A stretch of 21,010 nt of DNA from a virus: positions 1-21,010 of the IMG/VR virus record IMGVR_UViG_3300032893_003196. One strand, given 5' to 3'. The notes below the pieces were generated by a model, which was not told where the DNA came from, made no database searches, and saw only the letters and a list, made by a program, of their open reading frames with translations. Positions 1-7,570 of the stretch are shown here, piece after piece. The position numbers were made by a program, and so were the translations under genes. Each line of letters begins with the position of its first letter. Positions within the stretch are counted from its first letter, which is position 1.

Positions 1-276
1 TCAGGACGTCGGCGCGGCGACGATCGCGCCGTTCTGGACGCTCCATTCCAGGGGATAGGCGCATTGCGCCTGAGTGCAGGCGACGGCGCCGTCTGGCAGT
101 TCCCCGTTCATGCTCATACCGCCGACGGTGCAATTCAGCGCGCCGTCATGGCGGAGCCAGAACATGGGCCCGGCGGGCGCCGCTGGCGGCTGGGGATTGG
201 GCAGCGTCGGCTCAGGAACGTCGAGCTTAGTGTTGGCGGCCGGCGCAGGTTCGGTCGGCGTCGTTTCCGTGGTCAT
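1..276 (-). CDS. Small protein of unknown function next to the tail fibre
   Basis: 91 residues from the ATG at 274-276, with GAGG six bases upstream. A TTG twelve bases earlier is less likely. The TGA stop is the first three bases of the window. Residues 1-36 are rich in Thr/Pro/Ala (MTTETTPTEPAPAANTKLDV and PEPTLPNPQPPAAPAGP) and probably disordered. Residues 37-91 look folded: FWLRHDGALNCTVGGMSMNGELPDGAVACTQAQC split as strands with Cys spaced along it, then PLEWSVQNGAIV. No family is recognised. The position eight bases after the fibre gene suggests a fibre-associated protein, but it does not resemble a known tail fibre assembly chaperone. Confidence 0.6.
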   Translation of the reverse strand: MTTETTPTEPAPAANTKLDVPEPTLPNPQPPAAPAGPMFWLRHDGALNCTVGGMSMNGELPDGAVACTQAQCAYPLEWSVQNGAIVAAPTS

Positions 277-284
277 GACAAGCC

Positions 285-992
285 TCAATAGGTCGGGCGA
301 TAGGGCACGAAGGTGAAGGTGGTGTAGGCGTCGAACTGCTGGTTGCCGCTAGTGTTGCACCCCAGCGTGTAGCTGCCGGCGCCCACCGCGCCGGCCCAGG
401 AGCAGGTCGAGCTGGTCGGAGTCGACGCATTGTCCACCATGGTCCCGTTCAGATAGATGCTGAGGGGCTGGGAGACCGAGAAGGCGGCGGCATTATTCCG
501 GCCGCAGAAGACGGTCAGCAGGCCGCCGATCGCGGTGGTGAAGCCGATGTAGGGGGTCAAGGTGCCCCCGCCCACGCCGGTATACTGGTGGAGCGTCGAG
601 GCCTGGGGCTGCTCCATGCCGTCGATCAGGCCACGCGCATAGGCCTGGACGTTCACATCGTTGCCCGAGGCCCAGGCGACCGCGTTGTTATAGGCGTTGG
701 TGTAGGCGGTATTGGCCCGGGTTTGGGCGTCGATCGCCGCAGCGGCTTGGGCGGCGGCGGCCTTGGCCAGGGCCACGGCCGTGACGGCTTGCGCCAGCTG
801 TGTGAAGTCGCCGGCGTTGAGGGCGAGCCCCTGCGCCTCGATGAAGCTGCAAAGCTCTTCCTGGATGTTGTTGAACCAAAGGGCGCTGAGCTTGGTGGCC
901 AGAATGCCCGAGGTCGGATTGCCCGCCAGGAAGCCGTTCTTGCCGGGCCCGAAAAGGTTCAGGGCGACGTTGCTGGTGTCGATGCGTTCCAT
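285..992 (-). CDS. Short tail fibre protein
   Basis: 235 residues from the ATG at 990-992, with AGGA six bases upstream (AGGACCCCCGATG). The frame is open further upstream but overlaps gp48. Residues 9-70 (ALNLFGPGKNGFLAGNPTSG, LSALWFNNIQEELCSFIEAQ and LNAGDFTQLAQAV) are the conserved attachment domain of many phage tail fibres. Residues 70-125 are Ala-rich and helical, like a trimeric coiled-coil stalk. Residues about 130-235 are a beta-rich tip (YIGFTTAIGGLLTVF, LSIYLNGTMVD, GSYTLGCN and TTFTFVPYRPTY). It is much shorter than Mu gpS and lacks a chaperone-type partner of the Mu gpU kind, so host range may rest partly on the second spike locus at 16697-20750. Confidence 0.8.
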   Translation of the reverse strand: MERIDTSNVALNLFGPGKNGFLAGNPTSGILATKLSALWFNNIQEELCSFIEAQGLALNAGDFTQLAQAVTAVALAKAAAAQAAAAIDAQTRANTAYTNAYNNAVAWASGNDVNVQAYARGLIDGMEQPQASTLHQYTGVGGGTLTPYIGFTTAIGGLLTVFCGRNNAAAFSVSQPLSIYLNGTMVDNASTPTSSTCSWAGAVGAGSYTLGCNTSGNQQFDAYTTFTFVPYRPTY

Positions 993-1000
993 CGGGGGTC

Positions 1001-1561
1001 CTAAGAGCCGTAGGCGAAAATGGCGGTGGTGTGGGCGGGCTTCACGCGGTTGATCGCGCACTCGAGGACCTCGTTGCCCCAGGTCTCCAGGCGGTCGTCG
1101 CAGGCGCTTTCGCAGGTCATGTAGTCGATGGTCGACTCCGGCGCGTTCACCCGGAACGACACCCGGTTGGCGTCCGACGCGTCGGTCAGGAACTCGGTGA
1201 TCGTGACGGTGTAGCCGAGCGCCGCCGCGACCGAGATCAGGTAGGCCGGGCTTTGGCCGCCCAGCTCGGTCAGCTTGGCGACGATGCGGGTGCGCCGGCC
1301 GGCCAGGCTCTGGTCGCCCACGTCGCCGGCGCAGGGATCGGGCAGGCCGCACATCGCCTCCCAGTCGCCGATCAGCTCGGTGGTGGTGCGGGGATCCATC
1401 TCCAGCAGCAAATCGTCCACGCGCGCGTCGAGCGCCGCCAGCTCGTCGGCCAGAGCCAGCATCAACTGGGCCAGGGTCGATGACGGATCGCGCGTCCAGG
1501 CCAGCCCGGGCGGGAGCAGCTGCAGCAGCATGGTCTGATAGGCGGATGCGTTGAGCGCCAT
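1001..1561 (-). CDS. Baseplate/tail protein, Mu gp48 (DUF2313) type
   Basis: 186 residues. It matches the DUF2313 family: SAYQTMLLQLLPPGLAWTRD (6-25), STLAQLMLALADELAALDARVDDLLLEMDPRT (27-58), ELIGDWEAMCGLPDP and RRTRIVAKLTELGGQSPAYLISVAAALGYTV. The C-terminal part contains SFRVNAPESTIDYMTCESACDDRLETWGNEVLECAI and AHTTAIFAYGS. It works with gp47 at the baseplate edge and usually attaches the fibre, which is the next gene. The family Cys pattern near the C-terminus is present (Cys near 150, 154 and 168). The ATG lies three bases after the gp47 stop. Confidence 0.93.
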   Translation of the reverse strand: MALNASAYQTMLLQLLPPGLAWTRDPSSTLAQLMLALADELAALDARVDDLLLEMDPRTTTELIGDWEAMCGLPDPCAGDVGDQSLAGRRTRIVAKLTELGGQSPAYLISVAAALGYTVTITEFLTDASDANRVSFRVNAPESTIDYMTCESACDDRLETWGNEVLECAINRVKPAHTTAIFAYGS

Positions 1562-1564
1562 GGC

Positions 1565-2632
1565 TTAGGACCAGGTGATCGCGCCGAGGGTGGCGATCTG
1601 GGTGGCCGTCTGGGCCACGTCGGCCGCCGGGGCGGTCACCACGCTGTCCTGCACCCCCGGCGCGTCGGCGATGGCGGCGCGAAACTGGCTGATCTCGATC
1701 GTCGCCCCCGGCGTCGCCACCCGGCTCAATAGATCGTTCAGCGCCGCCGTCACGGCCGCCTGGGTGGCGGGGTTGGACGGATTGAGGTGGATCGTCGGGT
1801 TGATCGGCACGGGCGTGGGCGCGATCGCCGTCACCAGGGCGGTCACCGGCTTACGGCTAGGATCGGTCAGATAGGCCTGCACCGCGGCTACGTCGTCGCC
1901 GGTGGGAATGATGTCGGCGCGGCCATCGCACACGAACACCACGCCCACCCCGTTCACCGCCCCCTCATACTGGGGGATGACCCAGGCCCGCGTGACGCCG
2001 GCGACGGCGGTCGCCCATGCCACATAGTCGTCGGCGCAGCCGCCCTGCGGCGGCTCCTGGATGCGCTGGAGCACCTGGGCGAGAAGGGAGGCCGGCGATT
2101 CGGCGTCGTTGCCGCCGGTAAGGCCGCCCTCGCCCACCGTGAACTCGCTCGGCACGCCGTCCACGGGCGACGCCAGGGTGAGGATCACCCCGGCGATCGC
2201 GTTGCCGGCCGCGCCGGGAACGACCGCCTGGACGTTGACGGTCATGACGCCGCCCACGGTCTCGGCGTCGGCCGTGACCGTGTACTGCACACCGTTTCCG
2301 TCCTGAAGGATCGACGCGGCCGCGATCGTCGCGCCGGCGTCGGCCGGGGCGCTGGAGGCTGGCCCGGCCGCCGCCGTGGGGCCGTTGGGCGAGATGCCCC
2401 AGATGCTGGCGAACCGCACCAGGTTGGCCTGCGTCTGGGAGCCGGGAAAGATCTGGTCGGCGATGTTGTCGAGGTAGCCGTAGAGCGCGTCCAGGGCGCC
2501 GCCCTGCGACGCCGCGATGCCGCCCAGGGTGCTCCGGCGCAGGCGCGAGTCCGCCCCGGCGATGCGGGCGTTCAGATCGTCGCGGATGCGGTTGATCAGG
2601 TCCGACCGGCTCGGCCGAGCGAAGTCGCTCAC
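1565..2632 (-). CDS. Baseplate J-like protein, Mu gp47 type
   Basis: 355 residues from a GTG at 2630-2632. The frame is open for 88 codons further upstream, but that part lies in the gp46 gene and is not phage-like. Family features: DFARPSRSDLINRIRDDLNAR (3-23), ALDALYGYLDNIADQIFPGS and ANLVRFASIWGISPNGPTAA. The conserved core follows, with GVQYTVTADAETVGGVMTVNVQAV, GAAGNAIAGVILTL, LTGGNDAESPASLLAQVLQRIQEPPQGG and DDYVAWATAVAGVTRAWV, ending AVTALVTAIAPTPVPIN and a C-terminal strand-helix part. This is the wedge protein joining hub to baseplate periphery, like P2 gpJ and T4 gp6. Stop and next start are three bases apart. Confidence 0.93.
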   Translation of the reverse strand: MSDFARPSRSDLINRIRDDLNARIAGADSRLRRSTLGGIAASQGGALDALYGYLDNIADQIFPGSQTQANLVRFASIWGISPNGPTAAAGPASSAPADAGATIAAASILQDGNGVQYTVTADAETVGGVMTVNVQAVVPGAAGNAIAGVILTLASPVDGVPSEFTVGEGGLTGGNDAESPASLLAQVLQRIQEPPQGGCADDYVAWATAVAGVTRAWVIPQYEGAVNGVGVVFVCDGRADIIPTGDDVAAVQAYLTDPSRKPVTALVTAIAPTPVPINPTIHLNPSNPATQAAVTAALNDLLSRVATPGATIEISQFRAAIADAPGVQDSVVTAPAADVAQTATQIATLGAITWS

Positions 2633-3072
2633 ATCATCCTCCACATGAAGTCGTAGCGGCTCGTTCCGCTGGGCCGCGCGATGGTCACCGCGATGTTCAT
2701 CCAGCCGCGCCTCGGATAGCTGGTGACGACGGCCACGGCCGAGGCCGCGCCGTCGTCCACCAGCCACTGCAGGGCGTCCTGAGCGTAGCCCTGGGCCTTG
2801 GTGAGCACGTCCGTGGTCTGCTTTGAGCGGCCGAGTGTCCACAGCAGCGACCCGATCTGGTCGCCGGGGATTTCCGCGTAGGCGTCCGACCACCACCCCC
2901 GCCGGTCGCCGCTGTTGTCGGGCAGCGCCACGTCGTCGGGCGCGCGCTTGTCGGTGAACAGCGAGATGATCACGGCGGTCTTCATGCCGTCGTCCATCTG
3001 CAGGTCCGCCCCAGCCAGGGCGATGTCGAACGGCACGTCGGCGAACACGGCGTTGAGGGCGATGTCGCTCAT
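2629..3072 (-). CDS. Baseplate protein, Mu gp46 (gpW/gp25-like) type
   Basis: 147 residues. It matches the phage gp46 family: FDIALAGADLQMDDGMKTAVIISLFTDKRA (within 15-44), GDRRGWWSDAYAEIPGDQIGSLLWTLGRSK (55-84) and LTKAQGYAQDALQWLVDDGAAS. The protein is related in role to P2 gpW and T4 gp25, which build the baseplate wedge and start sheath assembly. It starts within the gp45 stop (ATGA). Its last codons (TGG AGG ATG ATG TGA) double as the ribosome-binding site and GTG start context of gp47. Confidence 0.9.
   Translation of the reverse strand: MSDIALNAVFADVPFDIALAGADLQMDDGMKTAVIISLFTDKRAPDDVALPDNSGDRRGWWSDAYAEIPGDQIGSLLWTLGRSKQTTDVLTKAQGYAQDALQWLVDDGAASAVAVVTSYPRRGWMNIAVTIARPSGTSRYDFMWRMM
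2637..2642 (-). promoter_or_regulatory. Ribosome-binding site fixing the GTG start of the gp47-type gene
   Basis: GGAGGA on the minus strand ends four bases before the GTG at 2630-2632. The two nearby ATG codons are out of frame for the gp47-type gene, so this site decides the start. Confidence 0.75.
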
Positions 3073-3584
3073 ACCGCCTTCACCTTGGTCGAGGAGGCCA
3101 CGATCACGCCGCCCACCACCGGGTCGCCATCGAGGGCGACCTTCTTGCCGCCCAGCGCTCCGAGGTTGACGTTGCCGGACAGGATACCGACCTCGGCCGC
3201 GTTCACCGTCACCGTCTTGGTGGTGGTGATATGGATGCCGTCGCGCTTGATCAGGATCGTCTGCGCCTGGTCGTCATAGAGGCCGCCTTCGCCGGGCTGC
3301 AGGCCGGTCGGCCGATAGCGGCGGTCCTCGACGGCGATCACCACCGCGTGCGAGCGCAGGCCCGCCACGGCCACGGCGATGCCCTCAGCGCCGGCGAAGG
3401 GCACGCTGGTGAAGCCGTACTCCTGGAAGCGCTCGACGTCCTCGGCCAGCTCATCGTCCAGCAGCGAGATCTTGAGCGTCTGGCACTTGGTCGTATCGGT
3501 GACGGCCTCCAGCACGCATCGGCCGACCGCCATGTAGACGCGGCGCTTCAGCTCCCGCACGTGGCCCTTCAGCTCCTCGATCAT
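3069..3584 (-). CDS. Baseplate central spike/assembly protein V, Mu gp45 type
   Basis: 171 residues. It matches the Mu gp45/baseplate assembly V family: an N-terminal helix (MIEELKGHVRELKRRVYMAVGR), LKISLLDDELAEDVERFQEYGFTSVPFAGAEG (OB-fold type region) and VAVAGLRSHAVVIAVEDRRYRPTGLQPGEGGLYD. A beta-helical C-terminus begins at about residue 108 (ILIKRDGIHITTTKTVTVNA and GILSGNVNLGALGGKKVALDG). It trimerises into the membrane-piercing tip of the tail. The tip of Mu gp45 binds iron through an HxH-type site. Here the only obvious histidine in the C-terminal part is in GIHITT, so that site seems absent or changed. Overlaps with gpP and gp46 are both ATGA. Confidence 0.92.
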   Translation of the reverse strand: MIEELKGHVRELKRRVYMAVGRCVLEAVTDTTKCQTLKISLLDDELAEDVERFQEYGFTSVPFAGAEGIAVAVAGLRSHAVVIAVEDRRYRPTGLQPGEGGLYDDQAQTILIKRDGIHITTTKTVTVNAAEVGILSGNVNLGALGGKKVALDGDPVVGGVIVASSTKVKAV

Positions 3585-4702
3585 TCCAGGCTCCCCAGCG
3601 CGGCGGGGTTGGAGCCGCCGGTGCGGCCCTTGCGGGCGCGGGCGCCACGGCCGGCTCCGGCCTTGTCCAGGCGCGACAGGCTGCTGCCCTTGACCTCGCC
3701 CAGGCTGTAGGCCTCGGGGCGCACGACGGTGATCACGGCGCTCTCGCCTTCGCCATCGACCGTGACGGCGATCTCCGAGGCCAGCAGGTCGTCCTGCAGC
3801 CCGAGGTCGGCCGCGTTCACCGGGATGATCGTGTTCGGCTCCCAGAAGGCGCCCGAGGCGTCGCGGTCGCCGAAGGTGGTCAGCTCGCCCGATTGCGCCC
3901 GGCCGGCGCGCACGGTGGCGGCGAACTGCGCGCGCTGCGTCGCCGACAGCCCGGTGGCCTGCTCTTCCGCCAGGATCATCAACGGGCGATAGCGCGTCAC
4001 GCCGGGGTCGCTCGCCTTGCCCGTCACCTGCGAGACGGTCTTGCCGTTGTCCTGGTCGGTGCCTCGCCGCGTGCCCTTCACCACATAGGTGCTGAACCGC
4101 CCCTGGGCGGCGTGCTTGGCCTTGCCCTTGCAGTTCTGGCCCAGGGTGAGGCCGCCGCCGGCGCGGGTCTGGCCCGGGCGCGCGAGCACCAGGTCACCGG
4201 TGTCGGTCTCGATCGGCAGAAGGCCGCGCTGCTGGACGATGCGGTCGATCGCGTCCTTGACCGCCTCGCCCTGCTGGAGGGCGAAGGTGGCGAAGGCGGC
4301 GCCCACGTCGGTGGTCGCGGTGACCGAGATCCCAAACGGCTTGCACAGGTCGGCGATGATCTGCAGCGCGGTCCGGTTGCGCCAGCTGCCCGGGCTGTTC
4401 ATGGCCGAGCAGTCGATCAAGTCGCCGGTGCGCCCGCGCCCGCGCACGGTCAGCTTGTGCTCGTCCTGCTCCTCGTCGATCTCCACCTCATCGACCCAGC
4501 CGGTCAGCCGCAGGACGCCGTCGGCCATGATCTTGATCGCCAGGCCGGTCTGCAGCGGCCAGTTCGCCGGCGCGCCCGGAGCCTTGTCCGTGACCTCGAT
4601 CTCGAACGACCGGGCCATGGCGTCGAGGCTCTTGCGATACTTGATCGAGGTCCATCCGCCGTAGATCTGGCCGCCGACCGACAGGGTGTAGGCGCTAGAC
4701 AT
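3581..4702 (-). CDS. Baseplate hub protein, Mu gpP (gp44) type
   Basis: 373 residues. It matches the Mu-like gpP/late-control-D family: YTLSVGGQIYGGWTSIKYRKSLDAMARSFEIEV split over residues 5-37, then GLAIKIMADGVLRLTGWVDE, GRGRTGDLIDCSAM, LQIIADLCKPFGISV and AIDRIVQQRGLLPIETDTGDLVL. Also visible are RYRPLMILAEEQAT and the PNTIIPVNAADLGLQDDLL region. It forms the central hub of the baseplate, comparable to T4 gp27. The C-terminal 30 residues are basic and low complexity (AGAGRGARARKGRTGG), an unusual tail that may be disordered. The start lies inside the gpN gene end, and the stop overlaps the gp45 start (ATGA). Confidence 0.93.
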   Translation of the reverse strand: MSSAYTLSVGGQIYGGWTSIKYRKSLDAMARSFEIEVTDKAPGAPANWPLQTGLAIKIMADGVLRLTGWVDEVEIDEEQDEHKLTVRGRGRTGDLIDCSAMNSPGSWRNRTALQIIADLCKPFGISVTATTDVGAAFATFALQQGEAVKDAIDRIVQQRGLLPIETDTGDLVLARPGQTRAGGGLTLGQNCKGKAKHAAQGRFSTYVVKGTRRGTDQDNGKTVSQVTGKASDPGVTRYRPLMILAEEQATGLSATQRAQFAATVRAGRAQSGELTTFGDRDASGAFWEPNTIIPVNAADLGLQDDLLASEIAVTVDGEGESAVITVVRPEAYSLGEVKGSSLSRLDKAGAGRGARARKGRTGGSNPAALGSLE

Positions 4703-5957
4703 TGCTCAGCACCTCCAGCGGCCGGCCGCCGGGCGTGAAGCCCGGGTTGAACACGAAGTTGCGGGCCAGCAAGGCCTCGGTCTGGGTCGCGTCGCCATAA
4801 AGGCGCTGGGCGATGACGACCATCGGTTGGGTTGTGGGCGGCGTGTAGCTGTAGAGCCGGGCCAGGGACGCGCCGCGCGCGGTCACGTCGGCGATCATGG
4901 CCAGGCGCAGGGCGTCGATCGAAACGGCCACGTCGACGGCGCCCGAATCCGAAACGGCCGTGGCGAGCTGGTCGAGCTGGTCGGCCAGGGCGTCGCGGAT
5001 CCCGGCGGCGTCGTCGTAGCTGGTGAAGTCGATCTGCGACACGGTCGTCACGGCCGCCGCCGCCGCCGCGCACTGCACCATCTGCGTCAGCGCCGTCTGG
5101 TTGTTGGCCTGCACCTGGCGCGCCGGCGTGGTCAGGGGCACGGCCGGCAGCGCCGCGCCGAACGCCAGCAGGCCGCCCAGCGGCTGGGCCTCGGCCGAGC
5201 CTGACGAGAGCGGGCCGGCGATGAACGGGCCGCACAGGGCCGTCAGGGCGTCGTCGGCGTAGGGCGCCAGCGCGCCGATCGCCGACACGGTAGAGAACAC
5301 GCCGGCCACAAGCGACGCCGGCGCTTCCAGCAGGCTCAGCCCTTGGGTGGTGAACGCCTGCAGCTGCTGTTGCGCCGAGAACAGCGCGTCGGCCGGGGCG
5401 TTGATCGCCGCCAGGGCCTGCGACATGGCGCTCTTGGCCTGAGCGAGCACGCCCAGCGCGCTCGAGGCGACGAAGGTCGGCTGATTGGTGATCAGCACCA
5501 CGTTGGGCGCGTCCTGGGTCAGGGTCTCCTGAAGGTTGGCCGTGACCGAGGCGGCCTGGGTGTCCACGGTCACCGTGGGCTGGTTGTCGACGCCGGTCTC
5601 GACGAACTGCAGGGAGAAGCTCGCCATGCCGCCGCCGGCGGTGCTCTCGGTGACCTGCGCGGGCTGCTCGACCGACGCGGTGACCGTGCCGAGGTAGGGG
5701 TGCACCAGCGTGCCGCCGCCCTTGCCCTCCAGCGCCGCGATCAGGGCGTCGCGCGCGGTCATGTAGTCGTCGCCGACGACGAAGCACTCGATGTTCCAGC
5801 GCCGCGCCGCCCGGCCGAGATCCTCGGTGTAGGGCGCGTCGCGCTGGGGATACTCGTTGACCTTGTTGCGCCGGCCGAACTGCGCGCGCGAGTCCGTGAT
5901 GTAGAACGCCGCGCCCCGGTACGAGCCCTGGCCGGTGACCGTGTCGCGCCAGGTCAT
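4695..5957 (-). CDS. DNA circularisation/tail protein, Mu gpN (gp43) type
   Basis: 420 residues. The N-terminal 95 residues match the DNA circularisation N-terminal domain: MTWRDTVTGQGSYRGAAFY, RRNKVNEYPQRDAPYTEDLG, RRWNIECFVVGDDYMTARDAL and KGGGTLVHPYLG. The rest is long, Ala/Gln/Leu-rich and helical, with a C-terminal VIAQRLYGDATQTEALLARN-type segment (around 384-405) that recalls LysM-like or gpN-type tail ends. In Mu-like phages it belongs to the tail hub or baseplate and has been linked to circularising or protecting injected DNA. It shares an ATGA overlap with the tape measure gene and overlaps the next start by 8 bases. Confidence 0.92.
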   Translation of the reverse strand: MTWRDTVTGQGSYRGAAFYITDSRAQFGRRNKVNEYPQRDAPYTEDLGRAARRWNIECFVVGDDYMTARDALIAALEGKGGGTLVHPYLGTVTASVEQPAQVTESTAGGGMASFSLQFVETGVDNQPTVTVDTQAASVTANLQETLTQDAPNVVLITNQPTFVASSALGVLAQAKSAMSQALAAINAPADALFSAQQQLQAFTTQGLSLLEAPASLVAGVFSTVSAIGALAPYADDALTALCGPFIAGPLSSGSAEAQPLGGLLAFGAALPAVPLTTPARQVQANNQTALTQMVQCAAAAAAVTTVSQIDFTSYDDAAGIRDALADQLDQLATAVSDSGAVDVAVSIDALRLAMIADVTARGASLARLYSYTPPTTQPMVVIAQRLYGDATQTEALLARNFVFNPGFTPGGRPLEVLSNV

Positions 5958-7570
5958 TCGGGCAACCGGCCGCGGTCGATCGTCAGCGCCGCGCCCGAGG
6001 CGGACGCGCGCTTGACCTGGGTCTTTCCGTCCGAGGTGACATGCAGATGCACGTGGGCCACCGCCGGGTCGGGCGTCGCGCCGCGACCGCCGGGACGCGC
6101 CACGCCGCCGGCGGCGGCCGGTGCGCCGCCATGGCCGGCGGGAGCGCCGGCGGGCAGCGGAGCGGGCGCGCCCGGCGCATGGCTGCCGCCAGGCGCTGCG
6201 ATCGAGTTGATGTCGAAGCGGATGACCTGACCACCGAGGTGAAGAAGAGCCTTGAGCCAGGGGGGCGTCAGCGCCTCGATCCGTTCCCAGGCCCCTTTGA
6301 ACACCTTCTCAACGGTGTTCAAAAGGCCGCCGAAGAAACCCGAGATCGGCGTCCAGTTGTTGACCACCAGGACCGCCAGACCAGCGAGCGCGGTCACCGC
6401 CAGGATGAACATGCCCACGGGGTTGGCGGCGAAGGCCAAGTCCAGCAGGGCGATCACGTCGGCGAAGCTCTGGATGCCGGCTGTCAGCGCCAACAGGCCG
6501 CTGACCACGCCGACGAACTCGGTGAAGGCTACGACCCCGCCAGCGATTGTCGCGATCAGCTGTGCGAAGCCTATGAGAAGTTGGACGCCCACCACGACGC
6601 CGAGCACCGCCAGGGCGCTTTTGACCACCAGGGTGTTTTGCGCGAGCTTGGCCATGCCGTCGGCCAGTTGGGTCACCAGATCGAGCAAGCGCACGAAGTG
6701 CGGCAGCAGGGGCGGAAGGTCGTTCAGCAGCGCCGTGATCGAGGCCGTAAGGCTCTGGATGGCCTTCGGCTGGATGTGCTCCAGCGTATCGGTCACCTTG
6801 TTATTGAACTGAGTGAAAGCCGGAAGCAGCTTCACCCCGATCTGACGCTGGAGGCCATCCAAGGCATCGCTCATGCGATTTTTCGACTGGATGTACGCCT
6901 CCGACGCCTTGGCGTCCTCGGTGGTCATGACGCCATGGGCCGCGTCGAGCTGGCCCATGAACTTCTCGATCTCCTCGCGCCCGGCGCTGAGCATCGGCAG
7001 CATCTGGTAGCCGCCACGGCTGAACAGATCCATGGCTACCTTGGCCCGCTCGGTCGGGTTCTTGATCCTGGTGATCCCATCGACCAGGCGCAGGAAGGCC
7101 TCCTGCGGATCGCGCGACAGGGTCTTCAGATCCTTCATCGAGATGCCGAGCAGCTTCAGCGCCCCGCGCGCTTCCTTGTTGCCCTCCACGGCGTTGGCCA
7201 GGTGGGTCTGGAACAGGAAGAAGGTGTGCGACAGGGCGTCCTGGTCGACGCCGAGCTGCTTGGCGGCGAACTGCAGGCGCTGGATCGATTCGACGCTGGT
7301 GCCGGCCTTCTGCGCGGCGTGCAGGGCCGCCTCTCCGTATTCGGCGGTCTTGTTGGTCAGCTCCCAGATCGACTTGCCCGCCTCGACGACCGCGCCCGTG
7401 AAGAACGCGCCGCCCAGGAACTCGGCCAGGCCGAGCTTGTGCAGGCCGGCTTCCAGGCGCTCGACGCGTTCGCCGACGCCCTTGAGACCCTCGCCCACCT
7501 TGCGCAGCGGTTCGGTGGCGCGGTCGAGCGCCTCGACGATCAGGCTGAGTTTAAGGTTCGGAAGCGACAT
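5954..7570 (-). CDS. Tail tape measure protein, Mu gp42 type
   Basis: 538 residues. The N-terminal part is helical and coiled-coil-like (EALDRATEPLRKVGEGLKGVGERVERLEAGL within 13-43). Residues 80-240 match the phage tail tape measure core: TSVESIQRLQFAAKQLGVDQ, FLRLVDGITRIKNPTERAKVA and LFSRGGYQMLPMLSAGREEI. Hydrophobic segments at about 313-368 and 384-403 would form membrane-inserting helices, as usual in this family. Residues about 459-503 are a Pro/Ala/Gly-rich linker before a short beta end with VAHVHLHVTS. The protein sets tail length and leaves the tail during injection. At roughly 1.5 angstroms per residue it would specify a tail near 80 nm (inference). The stop overlaps the next start (ATGA), and the start lies inside the frameshifted chaperone gene. 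Confidence 0.92.
   Translation of the reverse strand: MSLPNLKLSLIVEALDRATEPLRKVGEGLKGVGERVERLEAGLHKLGLAEFLGGAFFTGAVVEAGKSIWELTNKTAEYGEAALHAAQKAGTSVESIQRLQFAAKQLGVDQDALSHTFFLFQTHLANAVEGNKEARGALKLLGISMKDLKTLSRDPQEAFLRLVDGITRIKNPTERAKVAMDLFSRGGYQMLPMLSAGREEIEKFMGQLDAAHGVMTTEDAKASEAYIQSKNRMSDALDGLQRQIGVKLLPAFTQFNNKVTDTLEHIQPKAIQSLTASITALLNDLPPLLPHFVRLLDLVTQLADGMAKLAQNTLVVKSALAVLGVVVGVQLLIGFAQLIATIAGGVVAFTEFVGVVSGLLALTAGIQSFADVIALLDLAFAANPVGMFILAVTALAGLAVLVVNNWTPISGFFGGLLNTVEKVFKGAWERIEALTPPWLKALLHLGGQVIRFDINSIAAPGGSHAPGAPAPLPAGAPAGHGGAPAAAGGVARPGGRGATPDPAVAHVHLHVTSDGKTQVKRASASGAALTIDRGRLPE

Noticed and set aside
2633-2896. N-terminal extension of the gp47-type frame (giving 443 residues)
   Set aside because: It overlaps gp46 and has shadow-like composition. 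The GTG at 2630-2632 with GGAGGA upstream matches the known family start.
4504-5787. Minus-strand frame of 427 codons overlapping gpN and gpP
   Set aside because: It is a different frame of the same strand within two well-matched family genes, extremely Arg-rich, and has no domain features.
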